NCBI GenBank assembly: GCA_963770315.1
Contig: CAVYPC010000002.1
Coordinates: 806,001-870,000, forward strand
Source: VRUE01 sp963770315
Lineage (GTDB): Bacteria > Actinomycetota > Thermoleophilia > Solirubrobacterales > 70-9
DNA length: 64,000 bases
Direction: 5' to 3'
Below, piece by piece: positions 24,328-31,732 of the stretch. The position numbers were made by a program, and so were the translations under genes. The first letter of the stretch is position 1, and each line of letters starts with the position of its first letter. The notes beneath the pieces are model-generated. The model saw only the letters and a program-made list of their open reading frames with translations. It was not told the origin of the DNA and ran no database searches.

Positions 24328-25289
24328 ACGGGAACCACCCTCTCGTCGAGCAGCCCGGCGGCGAAGGCGTAGCTGCAGGCGGCCAGGGTCTGCAGCGCGT
24401 AGCCGCCCTCCTGGACGATGCAGACCGGCAGCCCGGAGGTCGCGAGCAGGCGGCCTATCTGGGCGAAGATCGTCGGCGAGAAGCCCCAGTTGCCGTGCGG
24501 GTCGCCCTTCACCGTGTCGTAGCCGAGCGAGATGACGAGCGCCTCCGAGGTTTGGGCGAGCGACTCGATCGATCGAGCGACCGCGTCCAGGTAGGTGGCG
24601 GTCTTGGGGCTGCCGGTGAACTCGATCACCCGTTCGCCCTCGTTGCTGGGAGTCACGGTCTGGGTGGCGACGTTGGTCACCGGCCAGGCATGCAGCGAGT
24701 GCAGGCTGGCTTCGTCCATCCGCGCCACGATCGCCGCGGTGCCGTTGGGGTAGTGCAGGTCGAGGTCGAGGATGCCGACCGGACCCAGGCCGCCGTCGCG
24801 CAGGGTAAGCGCCGCGGCCGCCGCCGAGTTGAGATAACAGTAGCCGGCGAACCAGTCCGGCCCGGCGTGGTGGCCGGGGGGCCGGCAGAGGGCGTAGGAG
24901 AAGCGGGCGCCGTCGAGGAGGCGCGCCGCCGCGGTGATCGCCGTGCGAACGCCCTCGTGTGCCGCGGCGACGAGACTGGCGCTGACCGGGATGTCGGGCG
25001 GCAGCCCCGGTGCCGCCAGCTCCGGCATCACCACCGGCTCCTTGGAGCGGACCTCCTTCAGCGTCTCCAGGTACTCGTGATCGTGCAGCTCGCCCAGCGT
25101 GCGCTCGACGTCCTCGGTGGCCGCATCGGCGTCGGCGGGCCGCACCCCGGCGTGGCAGACCAACCCGTTGCGCAGCTCGGCGACCCGGCGCCGGTCGTCC
25201 ATGCCGGGAAGCCTGCGACCGCCTTCGAGGATCCACGGCGCGCCGTCGCGGTGGCCGCCGCGCTGCTCGATCATCAACAGCTCGCTCAT
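24324..25289 (-). CDS. histone deacetylase-family amidohydrolase
   Basis: 321 aa. Active-site histidines in RPPGHHAG (His140, His141), zinc ligands Asp177 and His179 in DLDLHYPNGT, and Asp258 in LGYDTVKGDPHG; the tail motif QEGGYAL is also present. Bacterial members deacetylate acetylpolyamines or other N-acyl amines. Its gene lies between a GNAT acetyltransferase and a chorismate mutase with 4-nt overlaps, so it probably removes an acyl group put on by the GNAT or from a pathway intermediate. Confidence 0.85.
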   Translation of the reverse strand: MSELLMIEQRGGHRDGAPWILEGGRRLPGMDDRRRVAELRNGLVCHAGVRPADADAATEDVERTLGELHDHEYLETLKEVRSKEPVVMPELAAPGLPPDIPVSASLVAAAHEGVRTAITAAARLLDGARFSYALCRPPGHHAGPDWFAGYCYLNSAAAAALTLRDGGLGPVGILDLDLHYPNGTAAIVARMDEASLHSLHAWPVTNVATQTVTPSNEGERVIEFTGSPKTATYLDAVARSIESLAQTSEALVISLGYDTVKGDPHGNWGFSPTIFAQIGRLLATSGLPVCIVQEGGYALQTLAACSYAFAAGLLDERVVPV

Positions 25290-25801
25290 CGGAGCAACCG
25301 CCGCATCCGCGGACCGAGGTGGCTGAAGCCGTTGCCCAGGTAGAAGCGCTCGGTGGCGTCGATCGCGGTGAAGCTCTCCTGGGGCAGCCCGACCTCGAGC
25401 CGAGCGATGCCCTGCTCACCGGCCAGCGCGACCAGGGCTTCGACCAGCTCACGGCCGAGCGCCTTCCCGCGCCAATCGGGATGGACCCAGAGATCCTGAA
25501 TCGTGCCGTAGCGCCCCGGCACGTGGATCGCGTGCTGCCAGCTCGCGGCGAGGACGCCGACGATCGCGCCCCCGTTCTCGGCCACGAGCAGGGCCCCCGC
25601 GCGGGGATCCTCGGCCAGGGCTCGCGCCGCCGCCTGCAGCGCCGTCGGCGAGGGCCGCTCGCCGCCCAGCTCGATCAGCAGCGCTTCGACCGCGCCCGCC
25701 ACGGCCGGCGCGTCCTCGCCCGCCGCCGCCCGGATGCGGGCGTTCGCCGCTGGCCCCGAGCGGGGAGGCGCCTCGGGCACGGTCGGGCTCGGCTCGCTCA
25801 T
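25286..25801 (-). CDS. GNAT-family N-acetyltransferase
   Basis: 171 aa. Motif A is DLWVHPDWRGKALGRELVEAL, with the R-G-K-A-L-G pyrophosphate loop for acetyl-CoA. The preceding strand GALLVAENGGAIVGVLAAS and the C-terminal FYLGNGFSHLG are typical GNAT. The first 25 residues are Pro/Ala-rich and probably disordered. In the operon it may acetylate an amine intermediate as protection or self-resistance, with the next gene (deacetylase) reversing it; this is inference. Confidence 0.85.
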   Translation of the reverse strand: MSEPSPTVPEAPPRSGPAANARIRAAAGEDAPAVAGAVEALLIELGGERPSPTALQAAARALAEDPRAGALLVAENGGAIVGVLAASWQHAIHVPGRYGTIQDLWVHPDWRGKALGRELVEALVALAGEQGIARLEVGLPQESFTAIDATERFYLGNGFSHLGPRMRRLLR

Positions 25802-27960
25802 AGCGCTCCGGCGGCCTCCGCCTGCGGCTCCAGCTCGACCGACCAGGCCTCCGCCGCGCCGCTGCCGGTCACCGCCTCGGCGATGGTCGCCATCGGCGCC
25901 CGCGCCTTGAGCAGGATCTCGTCGAACTCGTCAATGGGGTCGGACTGCATGACGATCGCCCCGCCGGCCCCGATCGTGGTCCGGCCCGGGCGCATCACGA
26001 TCGTGCGGATGACGATGCTGAGGTCCATCGCGCCGTCGACTCCGAACCAGCCGATCGCTCCCGAGTAGACGCCGCGCGCCTCGTCCTCGAGGTCGTCGAT
26101 GATCTCCATCGTGCGCTCCTTCGGCGCGCCGGTCATCGAGCCGCCGGGAAAGCAGGCCCGCGCGCATTCCGCCGCGGTCCGCTCCGCGTCCAGCACGCCG
26201 CTCACCGTCGAGATCAGCTGATGCACGGTCGCGTAGTCCTCGACGATCATCAGCTCGGGGACGCTGACGCTGCCGACCTCGCAGACGCGGCCCAGGTCGT
26301 TGCGCAGCAGGTCGACGATCATCAGGTGCTCGGCGTAGGTCTTCTCGTCTTCGGTCAGCTCGGCGCGCAGCTCCGCGTCGCGGGCGGGGTCCTCCGAGCG
26401 CGAGCTCGTCCCCTTGATCGGCCGGGCCTCGACCCGGCGCTCGCGGTCAACCGAGAGGAAGCGCTCCGGCGAGGAGCTGACCACGGCCATCTCGCCGAGC
26501 TTCAGATAGGCGGCGAAGGGAGCCGGGTTGCGCCGCCGCAGCAGCCGGTAGAGGTCGAAGGGGTCGGGGCTGGCGTCGGTGGATATCTGGTCGGTGAGGC
26601 AGACCTCATAGGACTCGCCGGCGGCGAGCTCGGCCTGGCTGCGGACGATGTCGGCCAGGTACTGCTTGCGACCGCGGCCGCAGCGGAAGCTCACGTGGGA
26701 GCCCTGCGGGCCCTCCGCGATCGCCAGCGGCGTCGCCGGCTCGGGCGGATCGGCGAGCGTCGCCAGCACCGCCGCTTCAGCTTCGTCGAGCCAGCTCTCG
26801 GCTTCCGCCTCGTCGCCGTGGCAGAGCGCGACCAGATGCGTCCTTCTACGCACGTGATCAACGGCGACGAGGCGGTTGGCGAGCATCATCACTGCATCGG
26901 GCATATCCGACCGATGCGCGTTAGGCGAGCCGCAGTCCGCCTTCAGCTCGTAGCCGAGATAGCCGACGAAGCCGCCCATCAGTCCGGGTGGCAGGTCGGC
27001 GGGGGGTGGCTGGAGCGCGAGCCCTCCGAGCTCGCGGTCGAGCAAGTCGAAGATCGAGGCGCGCTCGCTGGTCGCGCTGCCGGCACCGTGCCGGATCGCG
27101 GTCCCGGCCTCGACGTCGTACTCGAGCACGCAGCGCCCGGCACCGGCGCTGGTGCCGAGGAAGGAGCGCTGCGCGAGCCGCGTCGGCGCGTCGGCGCTGT
27201 CGAGCCAGAAGGCGTACTCGGCGTCGCCGAAGAGGCGTTCGAAGAGCGCCTCGGTGGACGGCTCGCCCGGGATCGAGCGCAGCCGCAGCGGCTCGCTCCC
27301 GCCGGTGCCGCCGGCACGGCGCTCCCGGGGGCGGGATGGCGGCGCCTGCAGCGGCCGCTTGGCGCCGCGCCAGCGCGGCGATCGAAGCCGGCGCGCCAAC
27401 CCGTAGAAGTTCTCGACCAGCCGCGCGCCGTACTCGGTGGCGATCGACTCGGGATGGAACTGGACTCCCCACATCGGCCGGCGGCGGTGTTCGATTCCCA
27501 TCACGACGCCGTCGTCGGCCCAGGCGGTGACGTTGCCGTCCGGTCCCATGTCCGTTATCGCCAGCGAGTGGTAGCGGACCACGGGGAAGTCCTGCGGGAT
27601 CCCCTCGAAGAGGCCGGCGTCCTCGTGGTGGATGCGGCTGAGCCGCCCGTGCATCGCCTCCGGCGCGCTCGAGACCTTGCCGTCGAGCATCTGGCCGAGG
27701 CCCTGGTGGCCGAGGCAGATGCCGAGCACCGGGATCTCGCTGTAGCGGAGGATGTCGTTGCAGACGCAGAAGTCGTGCCAGCGCTGCGGGTTGCCCGGAC
27801 CGGGGGAGAGGACGATCGCGTCGAAGTCCCAGCGCGAGAGCGCCCGCCAGGAGACCGCGTCGTTGTCGACCACGATCGGCTCCTCGCCGCAGACGCTCGC
27901 CAAGAGGTGGAAGACGTTGTAGGTGTAGGAGTCATGGTTGTCGACCAGCAGGGTCCTCAT
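25798..27960 (-). CDS. pabAB: fused aminodeoxychorismate synthase (PabA-PabB)
   Basis: 720 aa. Residues 1-195 are the glutaminase: Cys82 in GICLGHQG, and His/Glu in FHPES. After an Arg/Pro linker, residues about 230-710 are the chorismate-binding synthase. Its motif PIKGTSSR carries the lysine that distinguishes aminodeoxychorismate synthase (PIKGT) from anthranilate synthase (PIAGT), and GGSMTGAPKERTMEIIDDLE is PabB-like. Product: 4-amino-4-deoxychorismate. No aminodeoxychorismate lyase (PabC) is next to it; a mutase is, as in chloramphenicol and pristinamycin p-aminophenylalanine pathways. Confidence 0.92.
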   Translation of the reverse strand: MRTLLVDNHDSYTYNVFHLLASVCGEEPIVVDNDAVSWRALSRWDFDAIVLSPGPGNPQRWHDFCVCNDILRYSEIPVLGICLGHQGLGQMLDGKVSSAPEAMHGRLSRIHHEDAGLFEGIPQDFPVVRYHSLAITDMGPDGNVTAWADDGVVMGIEHRRRPMWGVQFHPESIATEYGARLVENFYGLARRLRSPRWRGAKRPLQAPPSRPRERRAGGTGGSEPLRLRSIPGEPSTEALFERLFGDAEYAFWLDSADAPTRLAQRSFLGTSAGAGRCVLEYDVEAGTAIRHGAGSATSERASIFDLLDRELGGLALQPPPADLPPGLMGGFVGYLGYELKADCGSPNAHRSDMPDAVMMLANRLVAVDHVRRRTHLVALCHGDEAEAESWLDEAEAAVLATLADPPEPATPLAIAEGPQGSHVSFRCGRGRKQYLADIVRSQAELAAGESYEVCLTDQISTDASPDPFDLYRLLRRRNPAPFAAYLKLGEMAVVSSSPERFLSVDRERRVEARPIKGTSSRSEDPARDAELRAELTEDEKTYAEHLMIVDLLRNDLGRVCEVGSVSVPELMIVEDYATVHQLISTVSGVLDAERTAAECARACFPGGSMTGAPKERTMEIIDDLEDEARGVYSGAIGWFGVDGAMDLSIVIRTIVMRPGRTTIGAGGAIVMQSDPIDEFDEILLKARAPMATIAEAVTGSGAAEAWSVELEPQAEAAGAL

Positions 27961-29648
27961 GCAGCTACCTCCAGGCCGAGGCCGCGGGCGGTGCGGTCGA
28001 GCGTCGATCGCACGACTCGCGACACGTGCGGCGCCCGCTCCTCCTCCAGCTGCCAGCGCGACAGGTGCGAGGCGTAGCGGGCCAGCGGCGAGACGTCGAG
28101 GCTCTGCGACACGCGGCCGAGCAGGCGGCCGAAGGTCTCCGCCTGGACGACGGCGAAGCGGTAGTCGGGGTCGCGCTCGGGCTCGGCGACCGCGACCGCG
28201 CCGTCGCCGTCACCGTCACGGGCCCGGGCCTGGGCCCGGGCCAGGTCCCAGCCGAGCGCCTTGCCGTCGGCGAGCAGCTTCTCCGGCTCGAAGTCGACCC
28301 GCTTGGTCGCGCCGTGCAGGAGGAAGAAGCCGAGCGCGACCTGCGAAGGGACCCGGTCGGGGTGGGGGTTGCCGCGACGCACGGCCTCGCGCGCCGGATC
28401 GGCGTCGAGCTCCTCGTCGATCCATTCGACCAGGTGGTCGATCAGCACAGCGTCTTTCTTCGACGAGGCGATCTTTTCGCGTTCGCGCGCGACCATGCCA
28501 TGGAAGATGTCGTGGTAGGGATGGAAGCCGTTGCCGCTCTCGGTGTGGACCAGCTCGGCCATCAGCTGGCGTCGACATGTCACGTGGGCGTACCACTCCT
28601 GGCCGCAGACCTGGACCGAGGTGGTGCCGTCGAGCCCGGTGTCGGCGAGCCAGTAGGCGAGGGCGCGCATGTGCTGGGTCGGCACCCCGTCGGAGCGCAC
28701 CAGCGGCATTTCCTCCAGCTCCTCGCGGCCGGTCATATAGATCACGGTGCCGTCGACGCGTTTCTCCAGCGTCCCCTCCTGCAGCCCGAGCTCGGCCAGT
28801 TCGGACACCTCGGGCAGGAAGTCGGACTCGAAGAAGACGCGGTCGAAGTGGATGCCGAGCCGGGCCAGCGTCTTGCGCTGTCCCGAGATCACCCAGGCCC
28901 GCGTCTGCGACCACAGTTCGAGCGCCGTCTGGTCGCCGTTCAGCACCCGCTGGAGCAGCTCGTCGGCGCTGTCGTCCTGCACGTCGACCTCGCGCGTCAG
29001 CGAGTCGGCGGGGTGGTCCTGGGCGAGGCCGAGGGCCGCCCCGTTGGTGCCGTTCTTGACGTAGTCGGCGTAGCAGTAGCCGACGAAGTGGTCGCTCTTG
29101 ACGCCATTGCTCTCGGCCGACCCCTGCGGGTACTTGCCGCTGCGCACGACGCCGGCCATCGCCTCGCCCATGCTGCGGCCGACGTCGCAGATGATGCTGC
29201 GGCGCTCGACCTCTCCGCCGGCCTCGGTGAGGGCGTTGCCGAGCGCGTTGCCCAGGGCCAGGTTGCGCAGGTGGCCGATGTGCAGCGCCTTGGTCGAGTT
29301 GGCATCCCAGAAGTTGAGCGCGAAGCGGCGACCGGCGGCGGGCTCGCCGCAGCCGGCCACGGCCTCTTCGCCCTGCTCCAGCTCGGCGCCGCGCCGCGCC
29401 ACCCAGCTGTCGGTGAGGCGAAGCCAGATCCGCGCCTCGTCGCGCTCGACCGCCTCCACCCAGGGCCGGCTCTCGATCTCCTCCAGGGCGGCCAGCGAGT
29501 CGCGATCCTCCTGCCATCCCTCGACCTGCGGCACCAGCATCAGGTCGTAGCGGCCGTGCGGTCGGTAGGGCGCGCGCAGCGTCCAGCGCGACTGGGCCCC
29601 GTTCCCGCCTCCCGCTTCGTCGAAGTAGTCGAAGAGATTGATGTCCAT
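27957..29648 (-). CDS. arginyl-tRNA synthetase-like protein of the biosynthetic operon
   Basis: 563 aa; first gene of the operon. Class I synthetase core: WDANSTKALHIGHLRNLALG contains HIGH at 123-126, and EKIASSKKDAV stands in the place of the KMSK loop. The N-terminal 105 residues resemble a reduced ArgRS Add1 domain (WVEAVERDEARIWLRLTDSW). The C-terminal helical part (PLARYASHLSRW) resembles a shortened DALR anticodon-binding domain. It could charge tRNA, activate arginine (or another amino acid) for amide formation, or be a resistant ArgRS copy. I cannot tell whether the genome has another ArgRS. Confidence 0.8.
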   Translation of the reverse strand: MDINLFDYFDEAGGGNGAQSRWTLRAPYRPHGRYDLMLVPQVEGWQEDRDSLAALEEIESRPWVEAVERDEARIWLRLTDSWVARRGAELEQGEEAVAGCGEPAAGRRFALNFWDANSTKALHIGHLRNLALGNALGNALTEAGGEVERRSIICDVGRSMGEAMAGVVRSGKYPQGSAESNGVKSDHFVGYCYADYVKNGTNGAALGLAQDHPADSLTREVDVQDDSADELLQRVLNGDQTALELWSQTRAWVISGQRKTLARLGIHFDRVFFESDFLPEVSELAELGLQEGTLEKRVDGTVIYMTGREELEEMPLVRSDGVPTQHMRALAYWLADTGLDGTTSVQVCGQEWYAHVTCRRQLMAELVHTESGNGFHPYHDIFHGMVAREREKIASSKKDAVLIDHLVEWIDEELDADPAREAVRRGNPHPDRVPSQVALGFFLLHGATKRVDFEPEKLLADGKALGWDLARAQARARDGDGDGAVAVAEPERDPDYRFAVVQAETFGRLLGRVSQSLDVSPLARYASHLSRWQLEEERAPHVSRVVRSTLDRTARGLGLEVAA

Positions 29649-29669
29649 AGCTCACGACGCAAGCGCCGA

Positions 29670-29742
29670 TGCACCAGCCGGGGCTCGAACCCGGATCCTC
29701 GGCTTACAAACCCGATCCTCTAACCGATTGAGGTACTGGTGC
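29670..29742 (-). tRNA. tRNA-Thr (anticodon TGT)
   Basis: 73 nt. Acceptor GCACCAG/CTGGTGC, discriminator A; D-stem CCTC/GAGG; anticodon loop TTTGTAA giving TGT; T-arm CCGGG-TTCGAGC-CCCGG. The base pair that should close the anticodon loop is a G-G mismatch, which is unusual. CCA is not encoded. The 3' end lies 21 bp before the ATG of the ArgRS-like gene on the same strand, so the operon is probably transcribed through the tRNA or starts from within it. Confidence 0.85.
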
Positions 29743-29749
29743 GTATTTT

Positions 29750-29777
29750 TTTATCGAATAGCAAGGTAACTATTCAA
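29750..29777 (-). promoter_or_regulatory. possible promoter of tRNA-Thr and the downstream operon
   Basis: In an unusually AT-rich patch, minus-strand TTGAAT (29777-29772) is followed after 16 bp by GATAAA (29755-29750), with the start expected close to the tRNA 5' end. The match to consensus is partial. No other promoter fits in the 21-bp gap between the tRNA and the operon. Confidence 0.35.
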
Positions 29778-29869
29778 TAATTTCGGAGTGTAACAACGGA
29801 ACGCGTTTTTTGTCCACCAGGCAGGCTGGCGGACTTCGCGGTCCGGGACAGACGGCTTACGGGGAGGGT

Positions 29870-30091
29870 CTAGGCGGCTTCGTAGAGGGGATCGTCGGAG
29901 TCCGGCCCCGACGAATCCGCGTACTGGATGCAGCCGGAGCGGTAGAGGGCCCGGCAGTGGTAAGCGACCTCTGCAAAGGGGGCACCGGCGGCCTCGACCA
30001 GATGCGATCGGGTCGCGGGCTCCGACTTCAGGAGCTCGACGATTCGCGCTCTGGTCGGATGCCAAAGCGCTCTCATCTCTTGGGTTGGCAC
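29870..30091 (-). CDS. small ArsR-like winged-helix regulator
   Basis: 73 aa from GTG 30091, chosen because GAGGAG lies 6 nt upstream. MRALWHPTRARIVELLKSEP is the start of an ArsR-type winged helix, followed by RSHLVEAAGAPFAEVAYHCR (recognition helix) and the wing. It lacks the metal-binding cysteines of metal sensors and is shorter than usual. It lies 127 bp before tRNA-Thr and the biosynthetic operon on the same strand, so it is a candidate regulator of that operon. Confidence 0.65.
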   Translation of the reverse strand: MPTQEMRALWHPTRARIVELLKSEPATRSHLVEAAGAPFAEVAYHCRALYRSGCIQYADSSGPDSDDPLYEAA

Positions 30092-30234
30092 GAGTTCTCC
30101 TCTTGACTCTGAATGTAGTCGATCTAACTGCTCGATCGGACATCCTTGCTTAATCGCGGTGCTTTTGCAGGGAAGACCCGCCCTTTGGGGCCGCCTCGGC
30201 ACATTCGATCCCGCACTTTCGGGAGAATTGAGGG

Positions 30235-31233
30235 ATGTTGACAATTGCAGTCACCGGCCCGACTGGCGAGATCGGCAGGTCGTTCATCTCCGCGCTCGAG
30301 CGAGCGCCCGAGGTGGGGCGGATCGTCGGCATGGCTCGCCGCCCCTTCGATCTGGGCGGCCGTGGCTGGGAGAAGACCGAATACCGGCGCGGGGACATTC
30401 TCGACCGTGACGCGGTCGAGGCCCTCGTGGCCGACGTCGACGTCGTCGTCCACCTCGCCTTCGTCATCGTCGCCGGGCGAGGGGAGAGCCGTGAGATCAA
30501 CCTGACTGGCTCGCGCAACGTCTTCGAGGCGGCCGCCGCCGCGGGGGCGAAGCGCCTCGTCTACACCTCCTCGGTCGCCGCCTACGGCTTCCACCGCTCC
30601 CTCCCCGACCTGCTCGTCGAGGACGAACCGGTGCGGGGCACCGCCCGTCATCCCTACTCGGCCGACAAGGCCGAGGTCGAGTCGGAGCTCTGGCGGGCAC
30701 TGGACGGCTCGGCCACCGATGCCTACGTCTTCCGCCCCTGCATCGTCGCCGGCCCGCAGGCGCCGCTGCTGCTGGAGCTGGTGCCGCTGCTGAGCCTGGG
30801 CCAGAAGCTGCCGGGGCCGGTGCGCTGGGCGCTCGGCAGGGCGCCCTCGCTGCGGCCGGTGCTGCCCGACCCGGGCGTGCCGTTCCAGCTCGTCCACCAC
30901 GACGACGTCGCCGCGGCCCTCTGCGCTGCCGCGATCGGTCACGGCGAGCCCGGCATCTACAACCTCGCCGGCCCGGGAGAGCTGACCGTCTCCGACCTCG
31001 CCCACGAGCTCGGCTGGCACGCCGTGCCGGCGCCCCAGCTCGCCGTCGGCGCCGCCGCCGAGGCGATCGCGCCGTTCCTGCCCTACCTGCCGGCCGAGGC
31101 GGCCTGGATCGAGACCGTCCGCCGCCCGGTCCTGATGGACACCTCGCGGGCACGCCGTAAGCTGCACTGGATGCCCCACCACGACGCCCGCGAGACCCTG
31201 CGCGAAACGATCGCGGCGGTCCGCGCCAAGTAG
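30235..31233 (+). CDS. extended SDR, NAD-dependent epimerase/dehydratase
   Basis: 332 aa. Rossmann motif TGPTGEIG at residue 7, acidic/loop region VVHLAFVI, catalytic Ser-Thr patch VYTSSVAAYG and YSADK (Tyr-X3-Lys) near residue 145. The C-terminal part (NLAGPGELTVSDLAHELGW) is the substrate-binding half of sugar-nucleotide epimerases and related reductases. Substrate unknown. Its stop codon lies at the very edge of palindromic element A. Confidence 0.85.
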   Translation: MLTIAVTGPTGEIGRSFISALERAPEVGRIVGMARRPFDLGGRGWEKTEYRRGDILDRDAVEALVADVDVVVHLAFVIVAGRGESREINLTGSRNVFEAAAAAGAKRLVYTSSVAAYGFHRSLPDLLVEDEPVRGTARHPYSADKAEVESELWRALDGSATDAYVFRPCIVAGPQAPLLLELVPLLSLGQKLPGPVRWALGRAPSLRPVLPDPGVPFQLVHHDDVAAALCAAAIGHGEPGIYNLAGPGELTVSDLAHELGWHAVPAPQLAVGAAAEAIAPFLPYLPAEAAWIETVRRPVLMDTSRARRKLHWMPHHDARETLRETIAAVRAK

Positions 31234-31349
31234 AGGGACCCTCCCGGCAGGGGTTCCACTTAACTTTTTTTGAAGACAGCTGGGCGGCCATCCGAGGTTG
31301 TCGCCGCAAAAAAAGTACAAGACGTTTCACCCCTACCGGGAGGGTCCCT
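31234..31349. repeat. palindromic element A (family with 37313-37438 and 54756-54868)
   Basis: Outer stem of 14 bp (AGGGACCCTCCCGG at 31234-31247 with 31336-31349), one C-A mismatch, then AGGGGT/ACCCCT. An asymmetric internal loop follows: TCCACTTA on the left, ACAAGACGTTTC on the right. Then a 10-bp stem ACTTTTTTTG (31263-31272) with CAAAAAAAGT (31307-31316), and an inner GACAGC/GTTGTC hairpin. It fills the gap between the SDR gene and the TPR gene. Confidence 0.85.
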
Positions 31350-31356
31350 ACACTCG

Positions 31357-31731
31357 GTGGGCGTGACCTTCGACGAGAGAGAGTCGACCTTCAGCCTCTA
31401 CCGGCGGGGCGTCGAGCTCCTTGCCGAGGCGGACTTCGAGCAGGCGACTGAGCCGCTGGAGGCGGCGGCGCAGCGGGCTCCGGAGAAGTCCTCGGTGCGC
31501 GAGGCGCTGGGCCGCGCCTACTTTCGCTGCGGACGCTTCTCGGCCGCGGTGACCGAGTTCGAGGCGGTGGTCGACACCCACCAGGTAAACGACTTCGCCC
31601 ACTTCTGCCTCGGCCGGGCGCTCGCCAAGACGGGCCAGACGGAGCGCGCCCGCCATCACCTGGCGCTCGCCGCCAACCTGCGCCCGGAGCGGCACGACTA
31701 CCGCTTCTACCGGGAGCTGCTCGGCGCTTGA
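31357..31731 (+). CDS. TPR-repeat protein
   Basis: 124 aa from GTG 31357 (a second GTG two codons later is equally possible); the frame is open upstream but would be read from inside the palindrome. Three tetratricopeptide-type repeats: FSLYRRGVELLAEADFEQA, SVREALGRAYFRCGRFSAA and AHFCLGRALAKTGQTERAR. TPR domains bind partner proteins. The partner is unknown. The gene is convergent with the protease gene, their stops only 1 bp apart. Confidence 0.78.
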   Translation: MGVTFDERESTFSLYRRGVELLAEADFEQATEPLEAAAQRAPEKSSVREALGRAYFRCGRFSAAVTEFEAVVDTHQVNDFAHFCLGRALAKTGQTERARHHLALAANLRPERHDYRFYRELLGA

Positions 31732-31732
31732 G

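Noticed and set aside
25798..27960. Anthranilate synthase as the identity of the fused GATase/synthase
   Set aside because: The key motif is PIKGT, the aminodeoxychorismate synthase form, not PIAGT.
28195..28260. GC-rich alternating repeat (GGGCCCGGGCC type) as a regulatory element
   Set aside because: It lies in the coding region for an Arg/Asp/Ala-rich linker of the synthetase-like protein and is explained by codon choice.
31234..31349. Element A as an ordinary intrinsic terminator
   Set aside because: The T-run lies inside the structure and pairs with an A-run; the shared loop motif with two other copies, one inside a gene, needs another explanation.
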